A stretch of DNA of 64,000 bases. It comes from Liolophura sinensis. Taxonomy: Eukaryota; Mollusca; Polyplacophora; Chitonida; Chitonidae. The stretch's first letter is position 1; each line of letters starts with the position of its first letter. The stretch covers positions 67,990,984-68,054,983 of the forward strand of contig NC_088300.1 of assembly GCF_032854445.1 (NCBI RefSeq). Reading direction: 5' to 3'. Position numbers and translations under genes: made by a program. Under the pieces are notes generated by a model. It searched no databases. It worked only from the letters and a program-made list of their open reading frames with translations, and had not been told where the DNA came from. This document shows positions 35,941 to 48,504 of this stretch, one piece after another.

Positions 35941-36954
35941 CAATCGAATGAAAAAGAAAAGTAAATGTAACTGATGTTTTAAATGATTCATTCAAATTTG
36001 AGTCCCCTTAAGTTCCGGAGGTTCCGCGACGCTAGATTGCCATATATACGTATTCTTCAACAAACATTCAAAGTCGAGGCATCGAGATATGGGGGTTAAA
36101 GAGTACTGAGCCGTAAAAACGACATGGTTAAAAACAGTTTTAAGAGACTAAAAGTTGGGGTCCGGGGGTCAGAGGTGGTCGCTTAAAAGGCTATCCGCTC
36201 CCCAGACAGTACAAACAGTTTTGAGCAATTCAGCATTAATTGGTGTCCCGAAACGTTGGATCTAGAAAAGTACGAGCCGAAAACTGACAAAAAGTGTAAG
36301 GATTTTTTTATATGAATGTATAAAATGTATGTAGGCCTTGAGTTTATGGATACGAAGCAAACACCGCGGGCGTATGGCCAATACCGCAATAACCTCGTAT
36401 TTGTATAGCCCTGGCGTCAGGAGCACATAGTATCTTCCCAGCCAGTCAGTCTTCCAAAATTCTAAAATGGGTTGCGTTGGTATTTCATAGATTCTCCCCA
36501 TTGGGGAATAAGAGAAATACATGTCTGTCCGGTGTCCGTGTACTGTGACAGACTCTAAAAGGCATTCGTAAATCCCTACATACCAGTCTTAATGCAGATA
36601 GTGTTCTAGCGAGACAGGTCTATAAATATCAGATACATGAAAACCTCAGGTAGCCACCTAAACAGAAAAAAATAAAGGCTCGTAATTATATGTACTACTT
36701 TTCTGTCGTAATGTGTTCGAGGCCACTTAAACCTGGAAGTAAACAAGCAGACAAGGTATAATAGATCTATATCCTTTCATACAAAAACACGGCGGATGAC
36801 ATGAGATTGATAGGTTGACAGGCTGGATAATTGGTGGATTTTATTTGATTGGATTTGTGTTCAACTACGATCAGGTGGAAGGGTGGAAGAACAGCCAGGT
36901 TATAGTTGGGATTGTTTAGATTGAGGCTACAATGAAATATTTATCAGATGGAAA

Positions 36955-37335
36955 ACCATTAAAACTGTCTAGGAAAATAGTTGGATTTATTTTTTCTAGA
37001 ATTTTTATGACCGAGTAAAATGTTGTTAAAAGATCAGATTCCTGATTATGACTCAGAACGTTACATCTTTTTCTGCCTGAAATAATTCGTTTCAAGGTCA
37101 AATCGGCGACTGCATTCATAGATCTATGTGTGTATGCATTTTGAATGATGAAATGTAGTAGTATAATGTGTGTTAAGTGGCAAAAATCTGATATGACGTC
37201 ACTGGCCCAACTGTGGTCAGAAAACACTACCACAGAATAAAATATTCAAATGCATTTTACTAGTCTAAACAAATTGTTAAATATAATAAATCTATTTTTC
37301 AGGACAGTTTTTAATGGTCTTTCAACTGATACATA
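36955..37335. repeat. Dispersed repeat, pair with 50205-50575
   Basis: Shared blocks in the same order are 'gaccgagtaaaatg(t/g)ttgttaa'-like text, 'gatatgacgtcactgg' and 'ggacagtttttaatg'. The two copies are strongly diverged. No coding was seen. Confidence 0.5.
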
Positions 37336-37339
37336 CTTT

Positions 37340-39100
37340 ATTTTAGTGTTTTCTTTAAACTCGAACCAGAGAGACAAAAAGTAATTTGTATCCTATCTTG
37401 TAAAAACGGATGAGTCGTTGAATGGTCAGTTGATTGACTGATTGATTGGTTTGATTTGTGCTGCAATGAGAGATGTTGTTTGAGTCGAAGAAATCGGAAT
37501 GTCCGGAGTAAACTGTCAACCTTCGACAGGTACCTGACAAACCGACTGGCTTGCAGACGCAGCAGATAAATGGATGGATTTGATTGAATTCAAAGTGGAC
37601 TTTAAGCAGAAGCGAACACGTGCACCAACGTGAAAACTAGTAGTGCACACGTGGGTTGAATGGCTGACAGATGCGCTTGTCATTTCTCTCCTCGTATCGT
37701 CAGTTGAATTGACATTGGAATCTGCTATTTTTGGCCTGGGGATGCGTAAGTTCGTGATGAATGGCGAGAGAAGAACTAGCTGAAATTTTTACTGGATGAC
37801 GTCATAGACATTGCTCTTGTTTGTTCACTGATCATAATGCATCAGTAAATTTCTCCCATAAAACAAGTGACCATCAATGAAATTTGCTTTAGTTTAGGCA
37901 AGACAGAAAATGTATATATCACAGGTTCAGACGTTACAGGTTTACGTTGACATGCATCCATTGTAATATTCAGTTTGTTTCTGTACAGGCAAATAATAAA
38001 AATGTATTAAAGAATCATTTTAACCTTTAGTTAGTTGTTTTCTCATACAATGACACAAACAGGTGTCTGAAATGTTAATGCATGACGTCACAGACGTAGC
38101 AAGTTTGTTGTTGACAGATTCCACATGTTGTTGATTTCAGTAATATTTTCCGATAAAATCTCCGAGGATCTCCGTGAATCCAAAATATTTCTCACCAATT
38201 GTTGTCAACGAAAGTTTTTTTAGGTCATCTTGTATGAATTTCCAAAACATCTCAATGTGGCATACATTTAACTTTGTTTTCACCCAGCATTACTTTGATA
38301 ACAAATAAACTTTAATGCAAGTCTTTGGAGCAATTCATTTGGCCCTTTATTTAATCAATACATTCGCAGAAACTTATGTGGAGTGTTGGATTGACTATGC
38401 CGATATAACTGAACGTGACAAATGTTTATCAGACGTACAAGACATCAAAATACATTTGATGTATTTGAGCAGTGTTACTCAAGAATATTTCACTTTACAC
38501 GATGACGTCAAGCATTATGGTGAGACGAAATCCGACACAACCTGTACACGTTACTGGCAGATCATCCCACGTACGTATCAAGACATATGTAGGTCTCTCT
38601 TCAAGCTGTTAGTGGCCTATATTTATACCATACATATGCAATATAACACATATAACAATTCCCCAGACGATGAAAACAGATCCGTTGGTCATATGGCACA
38701 TAGGCAGCGGATCGCAGTTTGGTGACTCACCCACATGTACGTGTGCTTTGTGGAGCAACAAGTACCTGAATGGGGTTACCTTTTAGGGCCGGTAAGATAC
38801 CATGTGACTGTATTGATGACGAGACTTGCTTGCAGTTTCCTACTGTATCACACTCATTCCGTGGTTACGCTCTTGACGGCAGTGGTTTCCAAGGACGTGT
38901 ACTGTATCAGGGAGCTTATGGGTACACTACATATACACTGTTAGAGGATAAGCGAAGAAGACACTAACACAGACTGCTTAAACCTGCATCGCGGTGAAGA
39001 CGAGATACAATGTACTGTGTTAACCGTTAAGCTTCACTTAGACAAATCTTCACATGCCTTTGCTTTTCGGAAACAAAAGTGTGAAAATCAATAAATCTAA
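37340..39100. other. Intergenic spacer
   Basis: No gene is present. The 136-residue frame at 38315-38725 contains a diverged SINE family A piece ('ctcaagaatatttcacttta' at 38477) and is not a gene. Confidence 0.45.
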
Positions 39101-39109
39101 CAAGTGGCA

Positions 39110-39150
39110 AATACGAATGGAAATTCGGATGGCCGTGGATTTCCTGTGTG

Positions 39151-39236
<86 letters not shown>

Positions 39237-39610
39237 TGCTCATTTATTGCAAGTTCGAATGGTGTATAATGAAGATAGTGTTACCAATTATTGCGCAGTA
39301 TACGTAGGGTGTATCTTTTCCCGCTGGCCGAAGCATGCCTGCAAGGGAATACTCATGAATGCCACTCGCCGTGAGTCTGACAAATTCTTGAGCGGTTCTC
39401 TCCACTGCTCAATAAGGCGATATCAAACTACCACAGTCCATGAACAGAATTTCAAAATAATTATATATATATGCCGCAACAACATTTCAAAATATTTGTG
39501 TTTTATTAAGAAGATATATTAACATGGTCAAATATTTTGAGCGAAACATTAAGTGTAACGATCACAGTGTGACTTGATCCTTCTCATTTGACACATTACA
39601 TAATGTAGTA
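39110..39610 (+). repeat. Dispersed repeat with internal AT microsatellite, copy 1
   Basis: 'ggccgtggatttcctgtgtg' comes before and 'accaattattgcgcagtata' after an (AT)n tract at 39152-39234. The same arrangement recurs at 57512-57990 in the same orientation. Reading frames through the AT tract (Tyr-Ile repeats) are artefacts. Confidence 0.75.
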
Positions 39611-40617
39611 TGTGTTTATGTTTCCTTGTGTTTACGATTTGTAAGCACCTAACACGCGCATGTATTAATATCAGTGTATTATATTTTTCTACTGACATGA
39701 GCTGTTCCCAGTCTCACGACCCCACTCATTATTCCCATCATCTTAATTATTTCTTCGAATATTTTTCGAAGGGTAAACACACTTTACAGCAATCTGTTGA
39801 TATAAGCATATTCTCACATTATAAACTAGAACCTCTTCCAAACCATATGAATGTCTATGTTTTAATGACATACTCCTCAAATGTACTTAAGTTATTTTTA
39901 AGTCATTTAGATGAACAGTTCAAATGAAACCCTGAGTCATATTGATCAGTGGGCGAGTTACTCTGGTTACGTCTGACCTTTTGTCAACTATCACACTTTC
40001 GTCGCTGCGTCTTGTTTTACTCTCCAAGCTGAGGGGTTTTAAGCGTATTACAACAAGTTGATATTTGGGACTAAGTTCTTCATAGTAGTAAATGTAAGGA
40101 TTTTATAGCAAGAAGGGCCTTATTCAGCCTTTCATAGCGTGCAAATACCGTACGGTGCCCTACCGCTAAAGTTCCTATCTCCTAAGCCAAAAAGGCAATC
40201 TCCAGGTTGCCAAAATGTATCGTGTTTAAAATATTGTAAAGCAAAGCGCTATACACATCATTCCGAAGACTACGGCAATGTTTAAAGGAAGTTGAAGAAA
40301 GCCCTGAAGTTTTCAAAGCGCGGGCCTGACCGACAGAAAGCAGTGTGCTCCATCGAGCGATGTTCCTGATGACCACGAAGTCGTCCACTACTGCCACAAA
40401 TTGATAATGGCGTATACGCTTTTGTATATCTAGAATCCTCCAGGATATCGTGACCTCGAAATCTCAGGTTATAAGACTGAACGGGAGGACATGTGTGACG
40501 TCATGAATCAGCAGAGGCGGATAGTGAAAAGGGCCTATTTTTGGGATATACCCTTCCACAGGGAGGAAGAAAACAAAACCACGTTTTTTGTTTTGTTTGT
40601 TTTTATTGTTTTTCTTT

Positions 40618-40795
40618 TTTTGCATCATTTAAATATATATCACTTATGAAATGAATTGTTGTGAAAACAAAATAACAACATTCGCATATCAATATAATAT
40701 TTCTTTTTTTACATCATTTAAATATATATCATTTTTATGAAATGAATGGTTGTGAAAATCAAACAACTACATTCGCATATCAATATATCAATATA
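40618..40795. repeat. Tandem duplication of ~90 bp
   Basis: 'catcatttaaatatatatca' followed by 'ttcgcatatcaatata' occurs at about 40622 and 40713. Confidence 0.6.
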
Positions 40796-40966
40796 AATAT
40801 CTTAACCTAAAACACATACGTGACCACTTCAGTACCAGTAGACTAAAAAGGAGGTGCACGGATAATTGAGCCAATATAAATGCACTCTTTCGGTTATGTA
40901 TTAGCTAGAATTTTGAACGTCATTTTCATTATTTTATCTTCCCACTGTAACTCCAGGAAAAATGAA

Positions 40967-41072
40967 CAAAGGGCTCTGCCCGGTTTCCTCCCACCATGAT
41001 GCTGGCCGCCGTCGTGTAAGTGAAATATTCTTGAACATGGAGTAAAACACCAATCACATAAAAAAATCAAAT
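40967..41072 (+). repeat. SINE family A 3' fragment
   Basis: 'gggctctgcccggtttcctc' through 'aaaacaccaatcacataaaa'. Confidence 0.75.
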
Positions 41073-41249
41073 AACAGAAAAGCATTTGTGATTTTAGTTG
41101 GTTGAAAAACGTAGTCGAAATGATACCTATCTTTGTACAAATACGACTGTATGCAAAAATTATTAAAGAGTAATCGTTATACCAATTGGTAAATCATGCT
41201 TGAACATCTGTTTATTGCCACGTCGATAAGATGGATTCGTTTATCCTTA

Positions 41250-41870
41250 CTTTGGAATAGTAATACAACGAACGTTGCTGAGTATGAGATGAAAATACAT
41301 GTATCTCGCCTGTAGCACTGAATCCTGTGTGCTGTGTGGCGATTCCAAACCATCATACTTTCGGCGCCCCCATCGATCAGTCTGCACAACACAATCATCG
41401 TGATAACGTTCACCACTTCGACGTCAGGCACGTGTATGTCCATCGGCGTTCCTGAGGTGAAATCTGGATTTGAGGAGATTTGGAAGTCATGCCAGCGTGG
41501 AAGTCACTATTGCTTTAGAGTCCATCGGGTCAACGCAAGGGCGACGGACACGTAAACCAACGGCGCGAAGTTGCCGGCGTACGATCTACGATGGTAACTG
41601 CTGTTCTCGATGCCGGAAGTGTTCGATCGCGCAGGTGAGCCCTCAAAATCTATCGGTCTTCCCTGACTGTTGTCACGTGGTTGCATTGCTCGTTGCCGGT
41701 CTATGGCACGTCCTGTTTGCTGAAATGGCTGGTTCAGCCTTGTGGTGACTATCGTGACATCCAAACCCTGCTGCTATGGCCCATGTAGTCTGACCAATTT
41801 CAATCAAGACAATGGCGCGCTCCCGTTCCTTAGGTGTCATTCGCGGCATTGCGTCCGGAGTGCTATTCCC
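41250..41870 (-). pseudogene. Tc1-like transposase relic
   Basis: On the minus strand, ATG near 41860 starts MPRMTPKERERAIVLIEIGQ, then AIAAGFGCHDSH, a paired-like helix-turn-helix start. LNQPFQQTGRAIDRQRAMQP and IVRRQLRAVGLRVRRP follow in shifting frames, and then ERYHDDCVVQTDRWGAESMM with VMVW-like text near 41370-41330. This order is that of Tc1/mariner transposases: DNA-binding domain, GRPR-like linker, then the segment before the second catalytic Asp. Several frameshifts and stops, and loss of the rest of the catalytic domain, make it dead. Terminal inverted repeats were not identified. Confidence 0.6.
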
Positions 41871-42735
41871 CTGCTACAGCGACTCTGCGGATAGGCTTTG
41901 AATGCCTTATCTTCATACCCCATTCCTTCACCCACAAGTAATGACACTTTGAACTTTTCTCGCTTTTCAGGAGTAAAAATGCATTTTCAGTCCTGTTTCC
42001 TCTTGCGTTTTGATCACGACTTACATAAAGGCTATCAAACCTGACAACACCTGTGGAGCCTCCCTAATCCCTAACTATGGAGATTTCCATTGCTATTCTC
42101 AAACTACTGTGATATTTTCATGGTTTTTAAAGCGGGTCAGTATATATTTTTGTGCGTTGTTATCTGTGCCACTTAGACTGTGTCTCAGCATTTTTCAAAT
42201 CTTCCTATATTTCCCTCAGGCCTTCAATACTAATTGGCGGATTCACCTGAGTGTATAATCAAATCCACTGTTACCCAACCCATTTTGTAATTTAAATCTA
42301 GTTATAGTGCAGGGAGTTCCACTTTTTAACAAAACTGTAGTGCCTGTTGTCAGGAGAAGCGACGACTTGTTCAGGTTTCTTTGTTAAACTTGTTAACAAA
42401 TTTCCAGAATTCTTTTGGGTTTCTGTTATTTTTGCTTGTCTACAAATTAAGAATTTCATTGACTTGTCTTCTGTTTTGTCGATATTATTCCGGTGAAATA
42501 TTGCCACCTGTTCCAAGGTCCGTATACTCTTTGTCAAATCAAAACTGGCCATTGCGAGAAGTTGTTTGGTGCTTTGTGTTTTCAAACTTCATATATGAGC
42601 TGCCAAATGTTTGTAGAGCTGGTGGCATTAAGATATACTGTCAATTTCTTTGGGGACTTGGTTAATACTATTCTGGCATATACGTGTATATAAATTGTAC
42701 ATCTGCCCCTGTAGAGAAACCCACAACGCATTACA

Positions 42736-42910
42736 GTGGGAGGAATCCGGGCAGAGCCCGGGGGAATCCACGAGATGACAGACCTTCCCACGCACGGACG
42801 GAGAAGAAGACAGGATCAGCTGGGCTTGAACTCACAGCGACCGCATTGGTGAGAGGCTCCTGGTTCATTTCGCAGCTTTGGCGTGCTAACCTCTTCAGCA
42901 CAGAGGCCTC
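42736..42910 (-). repeat. SINE family A copy, 3' truncated
   Basis: 'agtgggaggaatccgggcag' through 'gaactcacagcgaccgcatt' to 'gaggctcctggttcatt' and the head. The tail is missing. Confidence 0.75.
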
Positions 42911-43156
42911 CGAGATATTTCTAGAGGCTGCAAAAATTTCATCTGGACAATATTTGATACTATTGGCCATATTGTGTATACAAGTGCCACACAGTGACAT
43001 ACAACGTTCTGTTTACAGAGATATGTTTTTATATACGTGGTTCTTTGAGGAAGCCGATCGCTAGGCCGCGGTGTGTGGATAAAGGCAACCCACGCACCTC
43101 ACCAGGTACCTGAACAACATTTTGTCGATTCAGCAATAAATGAGTCTGCTCTGATT

Positions 43157-43236
43157 TTATTTATTTATTTGATTGGTGTTTTACGCCATACCCAAGAATA
43201 TTTTACTTATACTACAGAGGCCAGCATTATGATGGG
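43157..43236 (-). repeat. SINE family A 3' fragment
   Basis: TTTA repeats, 'gattggtgttttacgccata' and 'ggccagcattatgatggg'; homology then stops. Confidence 0.75.
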
Positions 43237-43454
43237 TACCATTCAATAATGTTTACATGCGATGTTCACATCACGCTGGAAGAAATTACTTGGGAGTCCA
43301 ACTGTCGTAGAGAAACATAAGTGTATCTTGCGTCATCGAAGGGATATTTGTTGGAGAGACATCTTAAAGATAATGAAGGCAAATATAAATTTAGTACTCA
43401 CATAGCTACAAATGTTAGTTGATAGCAGAGTTGTAGATTGCCTACACATACCAC

Positions 43455-43690
43455 ACTCCAAAAAATTAATCTGTTAATTTTAATAGAAAGTCTGTTGTCT
43501 TCATGAGTGGTGCTAGAATATATTCTGTTGTTGCAGCACATTGTTCTGTTAAATATAGCGCATATATTCTATTAATTCAACATAAACATTCTATTAGACT
43601 AACAGGATATTATGTTCAGTGTGACAGAATATTGTGTTATAATAACTGAATACATTCTAGCATTACTCAACAGTAAAACATAACATTGCT
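43455..43690. mobile_element. Fold-back MITE-like element, copy 1
   Basis: It begins 'ctccaaaaaattaatctgtt' and 'agaaagtctgttgtc'. Later blocks (aacaggatatta, tgtgttataataactgaa, cattctagcattactcaaca) mirror the earlier ones in reverse complement. The same elements make up 44640-44905 and fragments at 59140-59240 and 60525-60640. Confidence 0.5.
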
Positions 43691-44055
43691 GTTGCATTTA
43701 GTAAATGTAACATTTATAAGAAAGACTTCGGGTTTTGCGATATTCATATAACACTAATTAACGAAGCATATAGTTTAGTTACTTATTAACATAGCGTAGG
43801 GGTGACGTCATGTTTGCTAATTAGCCGTGTTTTTTCTCTAACACACAAAAGCTTGACGCTTTTGGCAGGTACGCTGATTGTGCCAGTAGATCTGTATGAC
43901 TAAGATCACACAAGTAAGACGCAGTTCGTTGAACCACTAAAATAGTTTCCTGTAGTAACAGTTATTTTCGTACAAACCTGAATTGTTGCGAAGTGGCAAG
44001 TGTAAGTATACAGAGTGGTGGGGAGAAAAAATGACGTGATCACATCCTCTTGTAT

Positions 44056-44077
44056 CACGTGACCAGCAGCATATAAA
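44056..44077 (+). promoter_or_regulatory. Candidate core promoter: E-box plus TATA box
   Basis: CACGTG at 44056-44061 and TATAAA at 44072-44077 lie about 60 bp upstream of a candidate donor site 'aag|gtaagg' at 44139. Together with the exon at 45890 this fits a short 5' untranslated first exon for the DUSP-like gene. Confidence 0.4.
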
Positions 44078-44639
44078 CCTGGCACCCGGAAGATGGGACA
44101 AAGCTGATGTCGAGACGACTATGAACACATAGCCTAAGGTAAGGTTACAACCTCGATTCTATAGGTATACGGTGTCTGAGAGGAAATTTAGTACTTAATG
44201 CAGATTACACTAACAATAGGTAAATACCACAAATGAATTTCGTTTGCATTAGGAAAGAAATATAATCTGATAGATTTGCATCAGTTAATATCTGATTCGG
44301 TAACACTGAATGGTTTTTTTTGGACAGATTTAAATATGCACTCAGTTGTTATGATTTTTGTAACATTTTTCGGGATAACGTTTTAAATTAATTCGGGATA
44401 AGAGAATAGTGATATATTTGACAGGTGTTTCATGCTTCATGCAATTTTGATACCCTACCTATATGAATGAAGCAAATCGCTATGCATTATATTTCATATT
44501 CATATATTCCGGGATAATCATAAAATTCGTAATTAACCATGTTATATGCGCATACATTTATGAAACAGCAGTAAATCTTTATTTAAATTGTGCTCGGTGC
44601 GTTAGTCTTATAACTCTAAAAGAGAAGGAATGTATATTT

Positions 44640-44905
44640 AATGTTATACGCTCAAAACATTAATTTGCCCAGTTGAACAGAAAGTCTGTTTTTTGAGTGA
44701 TGCTAGAATGTATTCTGTTATTACAACACAGTATTCTGACATACTGAACATAGTATCCTGTTAGTCTAATAGAATCTTTATGTTTAATTAAAAGAATATG
44801 TGTGTTATAATTAACAGAATAGCTGCAATAACAGGAAACGTTGTAGCATCACTCAGATAACAGGCTTTCTATAAAATTAACAGATTAATTTTTTGAGTGT
44901 ACACA
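44640..44905. mobile_element. Fold-back MITE-like element, copy 2
   Basis: The right end reads 'aacaggctttctataaaatt' and 'aacagattaattttttgagt'. The left part carries 'gaacagaaagtctgtttttt' and 'gagtgatgctagaatgtatt', which is mirrored by 'gttgtagcatcactcagata' on the right. It lies in the putative first intron of the DUSP-like gene. Confidence 0.55.
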
Positions 44906-45889
44906 TGTAGCTAGATTCACGGTTGACTTACCACAATGAAAATGACACACAGGCAAAAGTTCAAGTTTTGAGAAAATTAACGCCATTGTGAAAGTTGTAG
45001 TAGAAAGAATGATCATGGCTTAACGCCACTTCGTCATTACTGCAGCCATATCGTGGAGAAAGTTGTAACAGATAACAGGCGTGAAGAGATGAATCTGGAA
45101 CACGGTGTAGAACGCTTGGAGTTTGTTTTAGTTGTGTAAAGCGTTCCAGCAGATTGTCTTTTCGTTCTCTTATGACAAGTGTGTGTACTGTTCCAGTTTG
45201 TTGAATGTAAATGTTTCGTTGAACATATGTTGAGTTAAACCTGTCGTATTTGTGCCATATCTAGGAAGGCACACTGTGAGAGATCTATGTTAATTTCCAA
45301 AATAGAGTCTATAATTGAAACCATTATTTTTTGTGGCTGCTTGCATTATCTATAAAAAAATATATAAATGTTAGAGCGTAAAAAGACTATATCCTGTTAT
45401 ACGAAAATCGTGCATAAGTTAATCATCTAAGGCTGAAAATCATAGGTACCGTATCTATTTTGTTAATTTCAAGCGAACAGTGATAAACAAGGTCTGTGTA
45501 GCAGATCCTCATTTTTCTGATATCTGACAGCATCCAGAGTTCAGAGTTCAGAGTTCAGAGAACAGGGTGGGTCTTTTGGCATCACTATAATAACACTCGT
45601 TTCCACACCCATCAGAGACGTTATTGTTGGCGTGTGGGGTTAGCTAAACAATGCAGTGATACACAAGTTCGAAATTTCCGTGCGAGCCCTTTCTAGCTGG
45701 AGCCTGGAATCTCCGTAAATATGACGTCATTAAGGGGTTCTGGTTACCATGGCAGTCTGCCCGACCGGTAAACAATCTGCAGTCAAAAGCTCCCTATATC
45801 TCTATACCAGCACTAACTGATGGCATACCTCGAGCTCCAGCTAAGATACTACAGTTACACGATGTTGCTTATTTTTTTTCTGGTTGCAG

Positions 45890-46095
45890 ACTAAAGCATC
45901 ATGTACACGAACTCACCATCAGTCACCGCGCTGCACAAGCAAGTAGCGGTCGACTACAGAGAGCGGAGTAAGATGGCTTCTACAGGAGGAAGCTCCTCAA
46001 GCTGTGGTTCCTCCCCAGATGTCACGATCCAGAGAGGGCTGATTGAACAGCACCTGCTGGACAAGAAACTGGGCGAGGGGGACTACTGGTACATC
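45890..46095 (+). CDS. DUSP-domain ubiquitin protease-like first coding exon, interrupted
   Basis: After a strong acceptor ('tttttttctggttgcag', 45873-45889) an ATG at 45901 opens a frame with a Ser/Gly-rich stretch. It leads into TIQRGLIEQHLLDKKLGEGD, then YWYIV, which resembles the start of the DUSP domain at the N-terminus of USP4/USP11/USP15-type deubiquitinases, where a GDxWYL(I/V) strand opens the domain. The frame is cut at 46095 by antisense Polinton polymerase sequence, and the downstream DUSP residues are not found after the Polinton end at 48611. The assignment rests on about 25 residues. The break could be a real rearrangement or an assembly join. Confidence 0.45.
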
Positions 46096-48498
46096 GTCTT
46101 GTGCATCTGAATCGCTGCGAGGTCATCATCAAATATGTTTGCCCGTGCGAAGCTCGGGCTGGCTATCAAGCGTCGGAGCTTGTCGTCTTCTCCAGAGCGT
46201 ACCAGCTTGACGTCCACACGCTTCCGAAGATTCTCCATAGTTTTTCCGAAGACCGAGTTGTTCATTAGCTTGTACAGGTCCTTCTCGAATTTACTCGCGG
46301 CCGTTTTTCGGAGCTCGGTGTTTATCATGATATAGGGTTCCATCCAAGGGCTCTGGGCGAATCTCAGGGCCCGGTGAACCTTTGTCAGGCGCATTTCCAG
46401 AGATAGATACAGCTGTAGGTTCCGTTAGTGCAGGACGTACCGTTCCCTGTTGCGGAGGTTGGGGACCAGCTTTTCGACCTCGGTAGGCGCTTTCTTACTG
46501 AGAAGACCGTGCTGATAGTCTGACATCCACTCCTTCTGAACCACCAGACGCTCCGGGGCTAATGGGTAGCCGTTATGTGTGTTTTGTAAGTCGGCCGGAT
46601 ACTCTAGGTCGACCTCAAGGATGTAACCCTCAGGACTGTCGTGGGGGTGGGTAGCAATCATTTCACCGACGCGCTGCGCGCCACCTACAGCTACTGGACT
46701 CATAGCCCAGCCATATATATTATTGGCGTCTAGGTATTGGATGTAGCTGTTTGGACTTTCGGGGTTGTATCCCTCCACCTGCGGATTATTGGCTTTGGCG
46801 TATCGCTTACTTACCATAGAGATACCTCCTCGCAACCCCTTCTCAATGAAGAGATATTGGTCATAGTCCGTCAACAGCTCCAGCTCTACCCCGGTCTTCT
46901 TGAACAGTGCATCCCACGAGAGACATGGGCTCGTAAAGTAGTGAGCAGGGTCCAATCCATACTGCCGTAAACAAGTCTTCCGGAAGGCCTCAAACACATC
47001 AGCCAACAGTAGCACGTCTATGCGGCGGTAAAGGTCTGTGTAGTCTCCCAGATTGGTGTAGTCAAACACCTTCCATACCTGTTGAGCATGGATGTAGTCC
47101 TCATCGCTAATGCCTCCGACTTTGAGCTTACTGTAGAAAGCCTCTTTAGGTGGGAGGCTGGACTCGTCGAAGCGCTCCCAGGAGTCCATATACTCATAAG
47201 GGTAGACACCCTAGCGCATGAGTAACTTGCGTTTTTCTTCGGCAGGCTCATACCGGGCTGTGATGTGGAAAGCCTCAGGTTTGTTGGCCTCTACGAGATT
47301 GTCAAGGGAAGCCGGTAAGAATTGAACGCTGTCGATGAAGCGGAGCTGTTGCGGAGTTGTTGGGGATGCAGGAGATGCGGCCCTCCACCTTACTTATGGC
47401 TTGCATCAAGAGGTGCCCGTCGTAGCCCCGTAGGTTGTGGAAGACTACTGGTATGGCTGTCTTAGGACCCAGCCGCAACTTTAGGTTGCATACGTTATGG
47501 GCCGCGCCTCTGTACTTGCCGGTGATATGGCAGTGATCGCGCGCAGAATCGGCGCCTAGAGGCTTCTCACACACGTGACAGGTTGCGGCGTTGTTGTGGG
47601 CCTGCCAGTCCTAGGGAGTCATCCTCATGGCTATAGGGTTAGCTAAAACATCTTTGATTTCCCGCTCCTCCTGCCGGAGAGCTCTGAGGAAATGTTCCGT
47701 CGCGTTAGGGCCTCTGTATTCCACGGGGTGTTTTGTGTGGCCGTCGCAACGCACCACAACATAGCAGTAACTACATGGCTCGTGGTGCTGAGTCTTTTGA
47801 GTGTTGCTCTCTGTAGGTGACGCGGGTGGGCCTTCAACCTTTTTAATCAGAGCCTCAAAGTCGGCATATATGATGAACGGAACCGGTAGCTGTTTGTGGT
47901 GGTTCTGAAAGGTGAACTTGTTTTCCCCCTCCTGGGGCATTTCCACCCTCACCGCCGTCTGGCCAATCCCACGGCATTCCGGCTTATGCGCCTCGAGCAG
48001 ATCCTCCCTTGTGTAACCGTGTAGACAACGCTCGCAGGAGTGTTTGCAATGGTGTGCCTTAATTTCTTGAAACAGGAGACGATTGAGATCTTTTATCGAC
48101 GTATAATGGAATTTGCCTGCCTTCCCAATCAGCAGCAGATTGATTCGGGGCGTGTCGCCGGGCTGCTTGCTGAGACGATGCACGATCGCACCCTTGTCCC
48201 ACCCGAACACGTTGATGGCGAGGTCGTTCTTTTCCTCCACTTTAGGGATCTGAGAGATGGGCGTCTGGACATTATTATATCCGCAGGCCACGCAAAGCCG
48301 AAATCGGTTTTTAACACCCCGGCCACAGCTAATACATGGCTGGGTGCCAAGACTCTTCCGCAGACGGGCCAGGTGAACCCCGCAGTACTCCCACAGACAA
48401 CTCTTACCACAGAGCTCCGTGGAATCGATGAGAAGCCACTGGCAATTATTGCGACCCTTTGGCATGTGGTTGTATTTATCGAAGTATACCTGGTGCAA
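46096..48498 (-). pseudogene. polB: Truncated Polinton zinc-ribbon/polymerase fusion, broken
   Basis: The minus-strand frame 48498-47611 (295 residues) begins with a zinc-ribbon module (CGKSCLWEYC, CISCGRGVKN, CVACG) fused in frame at VQTP|ISQIPKV to the polymerase body. It stops at TAG 47611-47613, the same codon as TAG 15815 in the full element. The protein goes on in the same frame with a ~30-bp deletion near 47350 and another stop (TAG 47211-47213). It includes DYTDLYRRIDVLLLADVFEA, motif A YLDANNIYGWAM (Asp present), a short deletion after motif A, a stop near 46425, and motif B KLMNNSVFGK. Motif C is lost beyond the breakpoint. It cannot be functional. Confidence 0.85.
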
Positions 48499-48504
48499 TG
48501 GATA

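Noticed and set aside
38315-38725. 136-residue + strand frame
   Set aside because: It contains a diverged SINE piece, has no recognisable domain, and codon use is like the surrounding spacer.
39054-39307. Open frames of Tyr-Ile repeats at 39 kb and 57.5 kb
   Set aside because: They are translations of an (AT)n microsatellite and occur in every frame.
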